NCBI GenBank assembly: GCA_963580455.1
Contig: OY756972.1
Coordinates: 10,803,001 to 10,867,000, forward strand
Origin: Euonymus europaeus
Lineage: Eukaryota; Streptophyta; Magnoliopsida; Celastrales; Celastraceae
Length of the DNA stretch: 64,000 nt
Direction: 5' to 3'
The notes beneath the pieces were generated by a model that saw only the letters and a list, made by a program, of their open reading frames with translations, was not told where the DNA came from and ran no database searches. A program made the translations under genes and the position numbers. Below, in pieces: positions 49,372-62,600 of the stretch (position 1 is the first letter of the stretch; every line of letters starts with the position of its first letter).

Positions 49372-51841
49372 TTGCTCAACTCTCTCAATGCATGAGATTT
49401 TAACGGTTTCGTCCATTTGTCATAGAAAGTTGGTGTTTTGGCATCGAAATAATCTATGAAGCTTATACTCATAAAATTTGACATATAAGAAAAATAAAAA
49501 GTGTACACCGAGCAACTTTGATGGTCCGAAGTTGATCAACTCTTTCAATGCAAGAGATTTTAACGGTTTCGTCCATTTATCATAGAAAGTTGGTGTTTTG
49601 GCATTGAAATAATCTATGAAGCTTATACTCATAAAATTTGACATAGAAGAACAATACAAAGTGTACACCGAGCAACTTTGATGGTCCGAAGTTGATCAAC
49701 TCTCTCTGTGGAGGAGCTTTTAACGGTTTCGACCATTTGTCATAGAAAGTTGGTGTTTTGGCATTGAAATAATCTATGAAACTTATACTCGTAAAATTTG
49801 ACATAGAAGAAAAATAAAAAGTCTATCACGAGCAACTTTGATAGTCCGAAGTTGCTCAACTCTCTCTATGGAGGAGCTTTTAACGGTTTTGTCCATTTGT
49901 CATACAAAGTTGGTGTTTTGGCATCGAAATAATCTCTGAAGCTTATACTCTTAAAATTTGACATATAAGAACAATAAAAAGTGTACACCGAGCAACTGTG
50001 ATGGTCTGAAGTTGCTCAACTCTCTCTATGGAGGAGCTTTTAACGGTTTCGTCCATTTGTCATAGAAAGTTGGTGTTTTGTCATAGAAATAATCTGGGAA
50101 ACTTATACTCGTAAAATTTGACATAGAAGAACAATAAAAAGTCTATCCCGAGCAACTTTGATAGTCCGAAGTTGCTCAACTCTGTCTAGGGAGGAGCTTT
50201 TATTGGTTTTCTCCATTTGTCATTGAAAGTTGGTGTTTTGGCATCGAAATAATCTATGAAGCTTATACTCTTAAAATTTGACATATAAAACAATAAAAAT
50301 TGTACACCGAGCAACTTTCATGGTCCGAAGTTGCTCAACTTTCTCTAGGGAGGAGCTTTTAACGGTTTTGTCCATTTGTCATAGAAAGTTGGTGTTTTGG
50401 CATCGAAATAATCTATAAAGCTTATACTCGTAAAATTTGACATAGAAGAACAATACAAAGTCTATCACGAGCAACTTTGATAATCCAAAGTTGCTCAACT
50501 CTCTCTATGGAGGAACTTTTAACGGTTTTCTCCATTTGTCATGGAAAGTTGGTGTCTTGGCATCGAAATAATCAATGAAGCTTAAACTCGTAAAATTTGA
50601 CATATAAGAACAATAAAAATTGTACACAGAGCAACTATGATGGTCCGAAGTTGCTCAACTCTCTCAATGCAGGAGATTTTAACGGTTTCGTCCATTTGTC
50701 ATATAAAGTTGGTGTTTTTTCATCGAAATAATCTATAAAGCTTATACTCGTAAAATTTGACATATAAGAACAATAAAAATTGTACACAGAGCAACTTTGA
50801 TGGTCCGAACTTGCTCAACTCTCTCAAAGCAGGAGATTTTAACGGTTTCGTCAATTTGTCATATAAAATTGGTGTTTTGGCATCGGAATAATCAATCAAC
50901 CTATTACTCATAAAAATTGACATATAAGAAAAATAAAAAGTGTACACCGAGCAATTTTGATGGTCCGAAGTTGCTCAACTCTCTCAATGCAGGAGATTTT
51001 AACGGTTTCGTCCATTTGTCATAGAAAGTTGGTGTTTTGGAATCGAAATAATCTATGAAGCTTATACTCATAAAATTTGACATAGAAGAACAATAAAAAG
51101 TGTACACCGAGCAACTTTGATGGTCCGAAGTTGATCAACTCTCTCTATGGAGGAGCTTTTAACAGTTTCGTCCATTTGTCATAGAAAGTTGGTGTTTTGG
51201 CATTGAAATAATCTAGGAAATTTATACTCGTAAAATTTGACATATAAGAAAAATAAAAAGTGTACACCGAGCAATTTTGTTGGTCCGAAGTTGCTCAACT
51301 CTCTCAATGCAGGAGCTTTTAACGGTTTCGTCCATTTGTCATAGAAAGTTGGTGTTTTGGCATCGAAATAATCTAGGAAGCTTATACTCATAAAATTTGA
51401 CATAGAAGAACAATAAAAAGTGTACACCGAGCAACTTTGATGGTCCGAAGTTGATCAACTCTCTCTATTTAGGAGCTTTTAACGGTTTCGTCCATTTGTC
51501 ATAGAAAGTTGGTGTTTTGGCATTGAAATAATCTAGGAAACTTATACTCGTAAAATTTGACATAGAAGAAAAATAAAAAGTCTATTATGAGCAACTTTGA
51601 TCGTCCGAAGTTGCTCAACTCTCTCTTTGGAGGAGCTTTTAACGGTTTTCTCCATTTGTCATAGAAAGTTGGTGTTTTGGCATCGAAATAATCTCTGAAG
51701 CTTATACTCTTAAAATTTGACATATAGCAACAATAAAAATTGTACACCGAGCAACTTTCATGGTCCAAAGTTGCTCAACTTTCTCTATGGAGGAGATTTT
51801 AACGGTTTTGTCCATATGTCATAGAAAGTTGGTGTTTTGGC

Positions 51842-52161
51842 GTCGAAATAATCTATGAAGCTTATACTCGTAAAATTTGACATATAGGAACATTAAAAAT
51901 TGTACACTGAGCAACTTTGATGGTCTGAAGTTGCTCAACTCTGTCTATGGAGGAGCTTTTAACGGTTTTGTCCATTTGTCATAGAAAGTTGGTGTTTTGG
52001 CATCGAAATAATCTATGAAGCTTATACTCGTAAAATTTGACATATAGGAACATTAAAAATTGTACACTGAGCAACTTTGATGGTCTGAAGTTGCTCAACT
52101 CTGTCTATGGAGGAGCTTTTAACGGTTTTGTCCATTTGTCATAGAAAGTTGGTGTTTTGGC
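51842..52161 (+). repeat. Adjacent near-identical monomer pair
   Basis: Two consecutive monomers beginning at about 51842 and 52002 share the uncommon GACATATAGGAACATTAAAAATTG (GGAACATT instead of GAACAATA) and CAACTCTGTCTATGG. This is a single-monomer duplication and the shortest expansion step visible in the array. Confidence 0.8.
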
Positions 52162-53319
52162 ATCGAAATAATCTAGGAAACTTATACTGATAAAATTTGA
52201 CATATAAGAACAATAAAAAGTGTACACCGAGAAACTATGATGGTCCGAAGTTGCTCAACTCTCTCTATGGAGGAGCTTTTAACGGTTTGGGCCATTTGTC
52301 ATAGAAAGTTGGTGTTTTGGAATCAAAATAATCTAGGAAACATATACTCGTAAAATATGACATAGAAGAACAATAAAAAGTCTATCCCGAGCAATTTTGT
52401 TAGTTCGAAGTTGCTCAACACTCTCTCTATGGAGGAGCTTTTAACGGTTTCGTCCATTTTTCATAGAAAGGTTGTGTTTTGGCATCGAAATAATCTATGA
52501 AGCCTATACTCATAAAATTTGACATATAAGAACAATAAAAAGTGTACACCGAGCAACTTTGAGGGTCCGAAGTTGCTCAACTCTCTCAATGCAGGAGATT
52601 TTAACGGTTTCGTCCATTTGTCATAGAAAGTTGGTGTTTTGGAATCAAAATAATCTATGAAGCTTATACTTATAAAATTTGACATATAAGAACAATAAAA
52701 AGTGTACACCGAGCAACTTTGATGGTCCGAAGTTGATCAACTCTTTCTACGGAGGAGCTTTTAACGGTTTGGTCCATTTGTCATAGAAAGTTGGTGTTTT
52801 CGAATCAAAAAAATTTAGGAATCATATACTCGTAAAATATGACATAGAAGAACAATAAAAAGTCTATCCCGAACAATTTTGGTAGTCCGAAGTTGCTCAA
52901 CACTCTCTCTATGGAGGAGCTTTTAACGGTTTCGTCCATTTGTCATAGAAAGTTGGTGTTTTGGCATCGTAATAATCCATAAGCTTATACTCGAAAAATT
53001 TGACATATAAGAACTATAAAAATTGTACACCGAGTAACTTTGATGGTCCAAAGTTGCTCAACTCTCTCTATGGAGGAGTTTTGAACGGTTTTATCCATTT
53101 CTCATAGAAAGTTGGTGTTTTAGCATCGAAATAATCTTGGAAGCTTGTATTAATAAAATTTTACATAGAAGAACAATAAAAAGTGTACATAGAGCAACTT
53201 TGAAGGTCCGAAGTTGCTCAACTCTTTCTATGGAGGAGTTTTTAACGGTTTTGTCCATTTGTCATAGAAAGTTGGTGCTTTGGCATCGAAATAATCTATG
53301 AAGCCTATACTCATAAAAT

Positions 53320-56300
53320 TTGACATATAAGAACAATAAAAAGTGTACACCGAGCAACTTTGATGGTCTCAATTTGCTCAACTCTCTCTATGGAGGAGCT
53401 TTTAACGGTTTCGTCCATTTGTCATAGAAAGTTGATGTTTTGTCATAGAAATAATCTGGGAAACTTATACTCGTAAAATTTGACATAGAAGAACAATAAA
53501 AAGTCTATCCCGAGCAACTTTGATTGTCCGAAGTTGCTCAACTCTCTCTATGGAGGAGCCTTTAGCGATTTTCTCCATTTGTCATTGAAAGTTGGTGTTT
53601 TGGCATCGAAAAAATCTATGAAACTTATACTCTTAAAATTTGACATATAAAACAATAAAAATTGTACACCGAGCAACTTTCATGGTCCGAAGTTGCTCAA
53701 CTTTCTCTATGGAGGAGCTTTTAACGGTTTTGTCCATTTGTCATAGAAAGTTGGTGTTTTGGCATCGAAATAATCTATAAAGCTTATACTCGTAAAATTT
53801 GACATAGAAGAACAATAAAAAGTCTATCCCGAGCAACTTTCATAATCCGAAGTTGCTCAACTCTCTCTATGGAAGAACTTTTAACGGGTTTCGTCCATTT
53901 GTCATATAAAGTTGGTGTTCTTGCATCGAAATAATCTATGAATCTTATACTCGTAAAATTTGACATATAAGAACAATAAAAATTGTACACAGAGCAACTT
54001 TGATGGTCCGAACTTGCTCAACTCTCTCAATGCAGGAGATTTTAACGATTTCGTCCATTTGTCATATAAAATTAGTGTTTTGGCATCGAAATAATCTATG
54101 AACCTTCTACTCATAAAATTTGACATATAAGAAAAATAAAAAGTGTACACCGAGCAACTTTGATCGTCCGAAGTTGCTCAACTCTTTCAATGCAGGAGAT
54201 TTTAACGGTTTCGTCCATTTGTCTTAGAAAATTGGTGTTTTGGCATCGAAATAATCTATGAAGCTTATACTCATAAAATTTGACATAGAAGAACAATACA
54301 AATTGTACACCGAGCAACTTTGATGGTCCGAAGTTGATCAACTCTCTCTATGGAGGAGCTTTTAACGGTTTCGTCCATTTGTCATAGAAAGTTGGTGTTT
54401 TGGCATTGAAATAATCTAGGAAACTTATACTCGTAAAATTTGACATAGGAGAAAAATAAAAAGTCTATCACGAGCAACTTTGATAGTCCGAAGTTGCTCA
54501 ACTCTCTCTATGGAGGAGCTTTTAACGGTTTTGTCCATTTGTCATAGAAAGTTGGTGTTTTGGCATCGAAATAATCTCTGAAGCTTATACTCTTAAAATT
54601 TGACATATAAGAACAATAAAAAGTGTACACCGAGCAACTTTGATGGTCTGAAGTTGCTCAACTCTCTCTATGGAGGAGCTTTTAACGGTTTCGTCCATTT
54701 GTCGTAGAAAGTTGGTGTTTTGTCATAGAAATAATCTGGGAAACTTATACTCGTAAAATTTGACATAGAAGAACAATAAAAAGTCTATCCCGAGCAACTT
54801 TGATAGTCCGAAGTTGCTCAACTCTGTCTAAGGAGTAGCTTTTAACGGTTTTCTCCATTTGTCATTGAAAGTTGGTGTTTTGGTATCGAAATAATCTATG
54901 AAGCTTATACTCTTAAAATTTGACATATAAAACAATAAAAATTGTACACCGAGCAACTTTCATGGTCCGAAGTTGCTCAACTCTCTCTATGGAGGAGCTT
55001 TTAACGGTTTTGTCCATTTGTCATAGAAAGTTGGTGTTTTGGCATCGAAATAATTTATAAAGCTTATACTCGTAAAATTTGACATAGAAGAACAATAAAA
55101 AGTATATCACGAGCAACTTTGATAGTCCGAAGTTGCTCAACTTTCTCTATGGAGGAGCTTTTAACGGTTTTGTCCATTTGTCATAGAAAGTTGGTGTTTT
55201 GGCATCGAAATAATCATTGAAGCTTATACTCTTAAAATTTGACATATAAGAACAATAAAAAGTGTACACCGAGCAACTTTGATGGTCTGAAGTTGCTCAA
55301 CTCTCTCTATGGAGGAGCTTTTAACGGTTTCGTCCATTTGTCATAGAAAGTTGGTGTTTTGTCATAGAAATAATCTAGGAAACTTATACTCATAAAATTT
55401 GACATAGAAGAAAAATAAAAAGTCTATCACGAGCAACTTTGATAGTCCGAAGTTGCTCAACTCTCTCTATGGAGGAGCTTTTAGCGGTTTTCTCCATTTG
55501 TCATTGAAAGTTGGTGTTTTGGCATCGAAATAATCTATGAAGCTTATACTCTTAAAATTTGACATATAAGAACAATAAAAATTGTACACAGAGCAACTTT
55601 GATGGTCCGAACTTGCTCAACTCTCTCAATGCAGGAGATTTTAACGATTTCGTCCATTTGTCATATAAAATTAGTGTTTTGGCATCGAAATAATCTATGA
55701 ACCTTCTACTCATAAAATTTGACATATAAGAAAAATAAAAAGTGTACACCGAGCAACTTTGATCGTCCGAAGTTGCTCACCTCTTTCAGTGCAGGAGATT
55801 TTAACGGTTTCGTCCATTTGTCATAGAAAGTTGGTGTTTTGGCATCGAAATAATCTATGAAGCTTATACTCATAAAATTTGACATAGAAGAACAATACAA
55901 AGTGTACACCGAGCAACTTTGATGGTCCGAAGTTGATCAACTCTCTCTATGGAGGAGCTTTTAACGGTTTCGTCCATTTGTCATAGAAAGTTGGTGTTTT
56001 GGCATTGAAATAATCTAGGAAACTTATAATCGTAAAATTTGAAATAGAAGAAAAATAAAAAGTCTATCACGAGCAACTTTGATAGTCCGAAGTTGCTCAA
56101 CACTCTCTATGGAGGAGCTTTTAACGGTTTTGTCCATTTGTCATAGAAAGTTGGTGTTTTGGCATCGAAATAATCTCTGAAGCTTATACTCTTAAAATTT
56201 GACATATAAGAACAATAAAAAGTGTACACCGAGCAACTTTGATGGTCTGAAGTTGCTCAACTCTCTCTATGGAGGAGCTTTTAACGGTTTCGTCCATTTG

Positions 56301-56600
56301 TCATAGAAAATTGGTGTTTTGTCATAGAAATAATCTGGGAAACTTATACTCGTAAAATTTGACATAGAAGAACAATAAAAAGTCTATCCCGAGCAACTTT
56401 TATAGTCCGAAGTTGCTCAACTCTGTCTAAGGAGGAGCTTTTAACGGTTTTCTCCATTTCTCATTGAAAGTTGGTGTTTTGGCATCGAAATAATCTATGA
56501 AGCTTATACTCTTAAAATTTGACATATAAAACAATAAAAATTGTACACCGAGCAACTTTCATGGTCCGAAGTTGCTCAACTTTCTCTATGGAGGAGCTTT
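53320..56600 (+). repeat. Satellite segment with repeated multi-monomer blocks
   Basis: Blocks containing ATTTCGTCC...AAAATTAGTGTTTTGG and CTTCTACTCATAAAATTTG at about 54040-54130 recur at about 55640-55740, and GGGAAACTTATACTCG...GACATATAAAACAAT recurs three times. The offset between the two main copies is about 1650 bp early in the segment, near 10 monomers. It shifts afterwards because of small length changes. I did not resolve exact unit borders. Confidence 0.65.
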
Positions 56601-59600
56601 TAACGGTTTTGTCCATTTGTCATATAAAGTTGGTGTTTTGGCATCGAAATAATTTATAAAGCTTATACTCGTAAAATTTGACATAGAAGAACAATAGAAA
56701 GTCTATCACGAGCAACTTTGATAATCCGAAGTTGCTCAACTCTCTCTATGGAGGAAGTTTTAACGGGTTTCTCCATTTGTCATAGAAAGTTGGTGTTTTG
56801 GCATCGAAATAATCAATGAAGCTTAAACTCGTAAAATTTGACATATAAGAACAATAAAAATTATACAAAGAGCAACTTTGATGGTCCGAAGTTGCTCAAC
56901 TCTCTCAATGCAGGAGATTTTAACGGTTTCGTCCATTTGTCATATAAAGTTGGTGTTTTTTCATCGAAATAATCTATGAAGCTTATACTCATAAAATTTG
57001 ACATATAAGAACAATAAAAATTGTACACAGAGCAACTTTGATGGTCCGAACTTGCTCAACTCTCTCAATGCAGGAGATTTTAACGGTTTCGTCCATTTGT
57101 CATATAAAATTGGTGTTTTGGCATCGAAATAATCTATGAACCTTTTACTCATAAAAATTGACATATATGAAAAATAAAAAGTGTACAACGAGCAATTTTG
57201 ATGGTCCGAAGTTGCTCAACTCTCTCAATGCAGGGGATTTTAACGGTTTCGTCCATTTGTCATAGAAAGTTGGTGTTTTGGAATCGAAATAATCTATGAA
57301 GCTTATACTCATAAAATTTGACATAGAAGAACAATAAAAAGTGTACACCGAGCAACTTTGATGGTTCGAAGTTGATCAACTCTCTCTATGGAGGAGCTTT
57401 TAACGGTTTCGTCCATTTGTCATAGAAAGTTGGTGTTTTGGCATTGAAATAATCTAGGAAACTTATACTCGTAAAATTTGACATAGAAGAAAAATAAAAA
57501 GTCTATCACGAGCAACTTTGATCGTCCGAAGTTGCTCAACTCTCTCTTTGGAGGAGCTTTTAACGGTTTTCTCCATTTGTCATAGAAAGTTGGTGTTTTG
57601 GCATCGAAATAATCTCTGAAGCTTATAGTCTTAAAATTTGACATATAGCAACAATAAAAATTGTACACCGAGCAACTTTCATGGTCCAAAGTTGCTCAAC
57701 TTTCTCTATGGAGAAGCTTTTAACGGTTTTTTCCATTTGTCATAGAAAGTTGGTGTTTTGGCATCGAAATAATCTAGGAAACTTGTACTGATAAAATTTG
57801 ACATATAAGAACAACAAAAAGTGTACACCGAGAAACTATGATGGTCCGAAGTTGCTCAACTCTCTCTATGGAGGAGCTTTTAACGGTTTGGTCCATTTGT
57901 CATAGAAAGTTGGTGTTTTGGAATCAAAATAATCTAGGAAACATATACTCGAAAAATATGACATAGAAGAACAATAAAAAGTCTATCCCGAGCAATTTTG
58001 GTAGTTCGAAGTTGCTCAACACTCTCTCTATGGAGGAGCTTTTAACGATTTCGTCCATTTTTCATAGAAAGGTTGTGTTTTGGCATCGAAATAATCTATG
58101 AAGCTTATACTCATAAAATTTGACATATAAGAACAATAAAAAGTGTACACCAAGCAACTTTGAGGGTCCGAAGTTGCTCAACTCTCTCAATGCAGGAGAT
58201 TTTAACGGTTTCGTCCATTTGTCATAGAAAGTTGGTGTTTTGGCATCAAAATAATCTATGAAGCTTATACTCATAAAATTTGACATATAAGAACAATAAA
58301 AAGTGTACACCGAGCAACTTTTATGGTCCGAAGTTGATCAACTCTTTCTATGGAGGAGCTTTTAACGGTTTGGTCCATTTGTCATAGAAAGTTGGTGTTT
58401 TGGAATCAAAATGATCTAGGAAACATATACTCGTAAAATATGACATAGAAGAACAATAAAAAGTCTATCCCGAACAATTTTGGCAGTCCGAAGTTGCTCA
58501 ACACTCTCTCTATGGAGGAGCTTTTAACGGTTTCGTCCATTTGTCATAGAAAGTTGGTGTTTTGGCATCGAAATAATCCATGAAGCTTATACTCGAAAAA
58601 TTTGACGTATAAGAACTAAAAAAATTGTACACCGAGTAACTTTGATGGTCCGAAGTTGCTCAACTCTCTCTATGGAGGAGTTTTGAACGGTTTTATCCAT
58701 TTCTCATAGAAAGTCGGTGTTTTGGCATCGAAATAATCTTGGAAGCTTGTATTAATAAAATTTTACATAGAAGAATAATAAAAAGTGTACATAGAGCAAC
58801 TTTGAAGGTCCGAAGTTGCTCAACTCTTTCTATGGAGGAGTTTTTAACGGTTTTGTCTATTTGTCATAGAAAGTTGGTGCATTGGCATCGAAATAATCTA
58901 TGAAGCTTATACTCACAAAATTTGACATATAAGAACAGCAAAAAGTGTACACCGAGCAACTTTGATGGTCCGAAATTGCTCAACTCTCTCAATGCAGGAG
59001 ATTTTAACGGTTTCGTCCATTTGTCATATAAAGTTGGTTTTTTTTCATCGAAATAATCTATGAAGCTTATACTCGTAAAATTTGACATATAAGAACAATA
59101 AAAATTATACACAGAGCAACTTTGATGGTCCGAACTTGCTCAACTCTCTCAATGCATGAGATTTTAACGGTTTCGTCCATTTGTCATATAAAATTGGTGT
59201 TTTGGCATCGAAATAATCTATGAACCTTTTACTCATAAAAATTGACATATAAGAAAAATAAAAAGTGTACACCGAGCAATTTTGATGGTCCGAAGTTGCT
59301 CAACTCTCTCAATGCAGGGGATTTTAACGGTTTCGTCCATTTGTCATAGAACGTTGGGGTTTGGCATCGAAATAATCTATGAAGCTTATACTCATAAAAT
59401 TTGACATAGAAGAACAATAAAAAGTGTACACCGAGCAACTTTGATGGTCCGAAGTTGATCAACTCTCTCTATGGAGGAGCTTTTAACGGTTTCGTCCATT
59501 TGTCACAGAAAGTTGGTGTTTTGGCATTGAAATAATCTAGGAAACTTATACTCGTAAAATTTGACATAGAAGAAAAATAAAAAGTCTGTCACGAGCAACT

Positions 59601-62600
59601 TTGATCGTCCGAAGTTGCTCAACTCTCTCTTTGGAGGAGCTTTTAACGGTTTTCTCCATTTGTCGTAGAAAGTTGGTGTTTTGGCATCGAAATAATCTCT
59701 GAAGCTTATACTCTTAAAATTTGACATATAGCAACAATAAAAATTGTACACCGAGCAACTTTCATGGTCCAAAGTTGCTCAACTTTCTCTATGGAGGAGC
59801 TTGTATCAGTTTTTTTCATTTGTCATAGAAAATTGGTGTTTTGGCATAGAAATAATCTAGGAAACTTGTACTGATAAAATTTGACATATAAGAACAACAA
59901 AAAGTGTACACCGAGAATCTATGATGGTCCGAAGTTGCTCAACTCTCTCTATGGAGGAGCTTTTAACGGTTTGGTCCATTTGTCATAGAAAGTTGGTGTT
60001 TTGGAATCAAAATAATCTAGGAAACATATACTCGTAAAATATGACATAGAAGAACAATAAAAAGTCTATCCCGAGCAATTTTGGTAGTTCGAAGTTGCTC
60101 AACACTCTCTCTATGGAGGAGCTTTGAACGATTTCGTCCATTTTTCAAAGAAAGGTTGTGTTTTGGCATCGAAATAATCTATGAAGCTTATACTCATAAA
60201 ATTTGACATATAAGAACAATAAAAAGTGTACACCGAGCAACTTTGAGGGTCCGAAGTTGCTCAACTCTTTCAATGCAGGAGATTTTAACGGTTTCGTCCA
60301 TTTGTCATAGAAAGTTGGTGTTTTGGCATCGAAATAATCCATGAAGCTTATACTCGAAAAATTTGACATATAAGAACTAAAAAAATTGTACACCGAGTAA
60401 CTTTGATGGTCCGAAGTTGCTCAACTCTCTCTATGGAGGAGTTTTGAACGGTTTTATCCATTTCTCATAGAAAGTTGGTGTTTTGGCATCGAAATAATCT
60501 TGGAAGCTTGTATTAATAAAATTTTACATAGAAGAACAATAAAAAGTGTACATAGAGCAACTTTGAAGGTCCGAAGTTGCTCAACTCTTTCTATGGAGGA
60601 GTTTTTAACGGTTTTGTCTATTTGTCATAGAAAGTTGGTGCATTGGCATCGAAATAATCTATGAAGCTTATACTCAAAAAATTTGACATATAAGAAAAGC
60701 AAAAAGTGTACACCGAGCAACTTTGATGGTCCGAAATTTCTCAACTCTCTCAATGCAGGAGATTTTAACGGTTTCGTCCATTTGTCATATAAAGTTGGTG
60801 TTTTTTCATCGAAATAATCTATGAAGCTTATACTCGTAAAATTTGACATATAAGAACAATAAAAATTGTACACAGAGCAACTTTGATGGTCCGAACTTGC
60901 TCAACTCTCTCAATGCAGCAGATTTTAACGGTTTCGTCCATTTGTCATATAAAATTGGTGTTTTGGCATCGAAATAATCTATGAACCTTTTACTCATAAA
61001 AATTGACATATAAGAAAAATAAAAAGTGTACACCGAGCAATTTTGATGGTCCGAAGTTGCTCAACTCTCTCAATGCAGGAGATTTTAACGGTTTCGTCCA
61101 TTTGTCATAGAAAGTTGGTGTTTTGGCATCGAAATAATCTATGAAGCTTATACTCATAAAATTTGACATAGAAGAACAATAAAAATTGTACACAGAGCAA
61201 CTTTGATGGTCCGAACTTGCTCAACTCTCTCAATGCAGGTGATTTTAACGGTTTCGTCCATTTGTCATATAAAATTGGTGTTTTGGCATCGAAATAATCT
61301 ATGAACCATTTACTCATAAAAATTGACATATAAGAAAAATAAAAAGTGTACACCGAGCAATTTTGATGGTCCGAAGTTGCTCAACTCTCTCAATGCAGGG
61401 GATTTTAACGGTTTCGTCCATTTGTCATAGAAAGTTGGTGTTTTGGCATCGAAATAATCTAGGAAACTTATACTCGTAAAATTTGACATAGAAGAAAAAT
61501 AAAAAGTCTATCACGAGCAACTTTGATCTTCCGAAGTTGCTCAACTCTCTCTTTGGAGGAGCTTTTAACGGTTTTCTCCATTTGTCATAGAAAGTTGGTG
61601 TTTTGGCATCGAAATAATCTCTGAAGCTTATACTCTTAAAATTTGACATATAGCAACAATAAAAATTGTACACCGAGCAACTTTCATGGTCCAAAGTTGC
61701 TCAACTTTCTCTATGGAGGAGCTTTTAACGGTTTTGTCCATATGTCATAGAAAGTTGGTGTTTTGGCATCGAAATAATCTATGAAGCTTATACTCGTAAA
61801 ATTTTACATATAGGAACATTAAAAATTGTACACTGAGCAACTTTGATGGTCCGAAGTTGCTCAACTCTGTCTATGGAGGAGCTTTTAACGATTTTTTCCA
61901 TTTTTCATAGAAAGTTGGTGTTTTGGCATCGAAATAATCTAGGAAACTTATACTGATAAAATTTGACATATAAGAACAATAAAAAGTGTACACCGAGAAA
62001 CTATGATGGTCCGAAGTTGCTCAACTCTCTCTATGGACGAGCTTTTAACGGTTTGGTCCATTTGTCATAGAAAGTTGGTGTTTTGGAATCAAAATAATCT
62101 AGGAAACATATACTCGTAAAATATGACATAGAGGAACAATAAAAAGTCTATCCCGAGCAATTTTGGTAGTTCGAAGTTGCTCAACACTCTCTCTATGGAG
62201 GAGCTTTTAACGGTTTCATCCATTTTTCATAGAAAGGTTGTGTTTTGGCATCGAAATAATCTATGAAGCTTATACTCATAAAATTTGACATATAAGAACA
62301 ATAAAAAGTGTACACCGAGCAACTTTGAGGGTCCGAAGTTGCTCAACTCTCTCAATGCAGGAGATTTTAACGGTTTCGTCCATTTGTCATAGAAAGTTGG
62401 TGTTTTGGCATCAAAATAATCTATGAAGCTTATACTCATAAAATTTGACATATAAGAACAATAAAAAGTGTACACCGAGCAACTTTGATGGTCCGAAGTT
62501 GATCAACTCTTTCTATGGAGGAGCTTTTAACGGTTTGGTCCATTTGTCATAGAAAGTTGGTGTTTTGGAATCAAAATAATCTAGGAAACATAAACTCGTA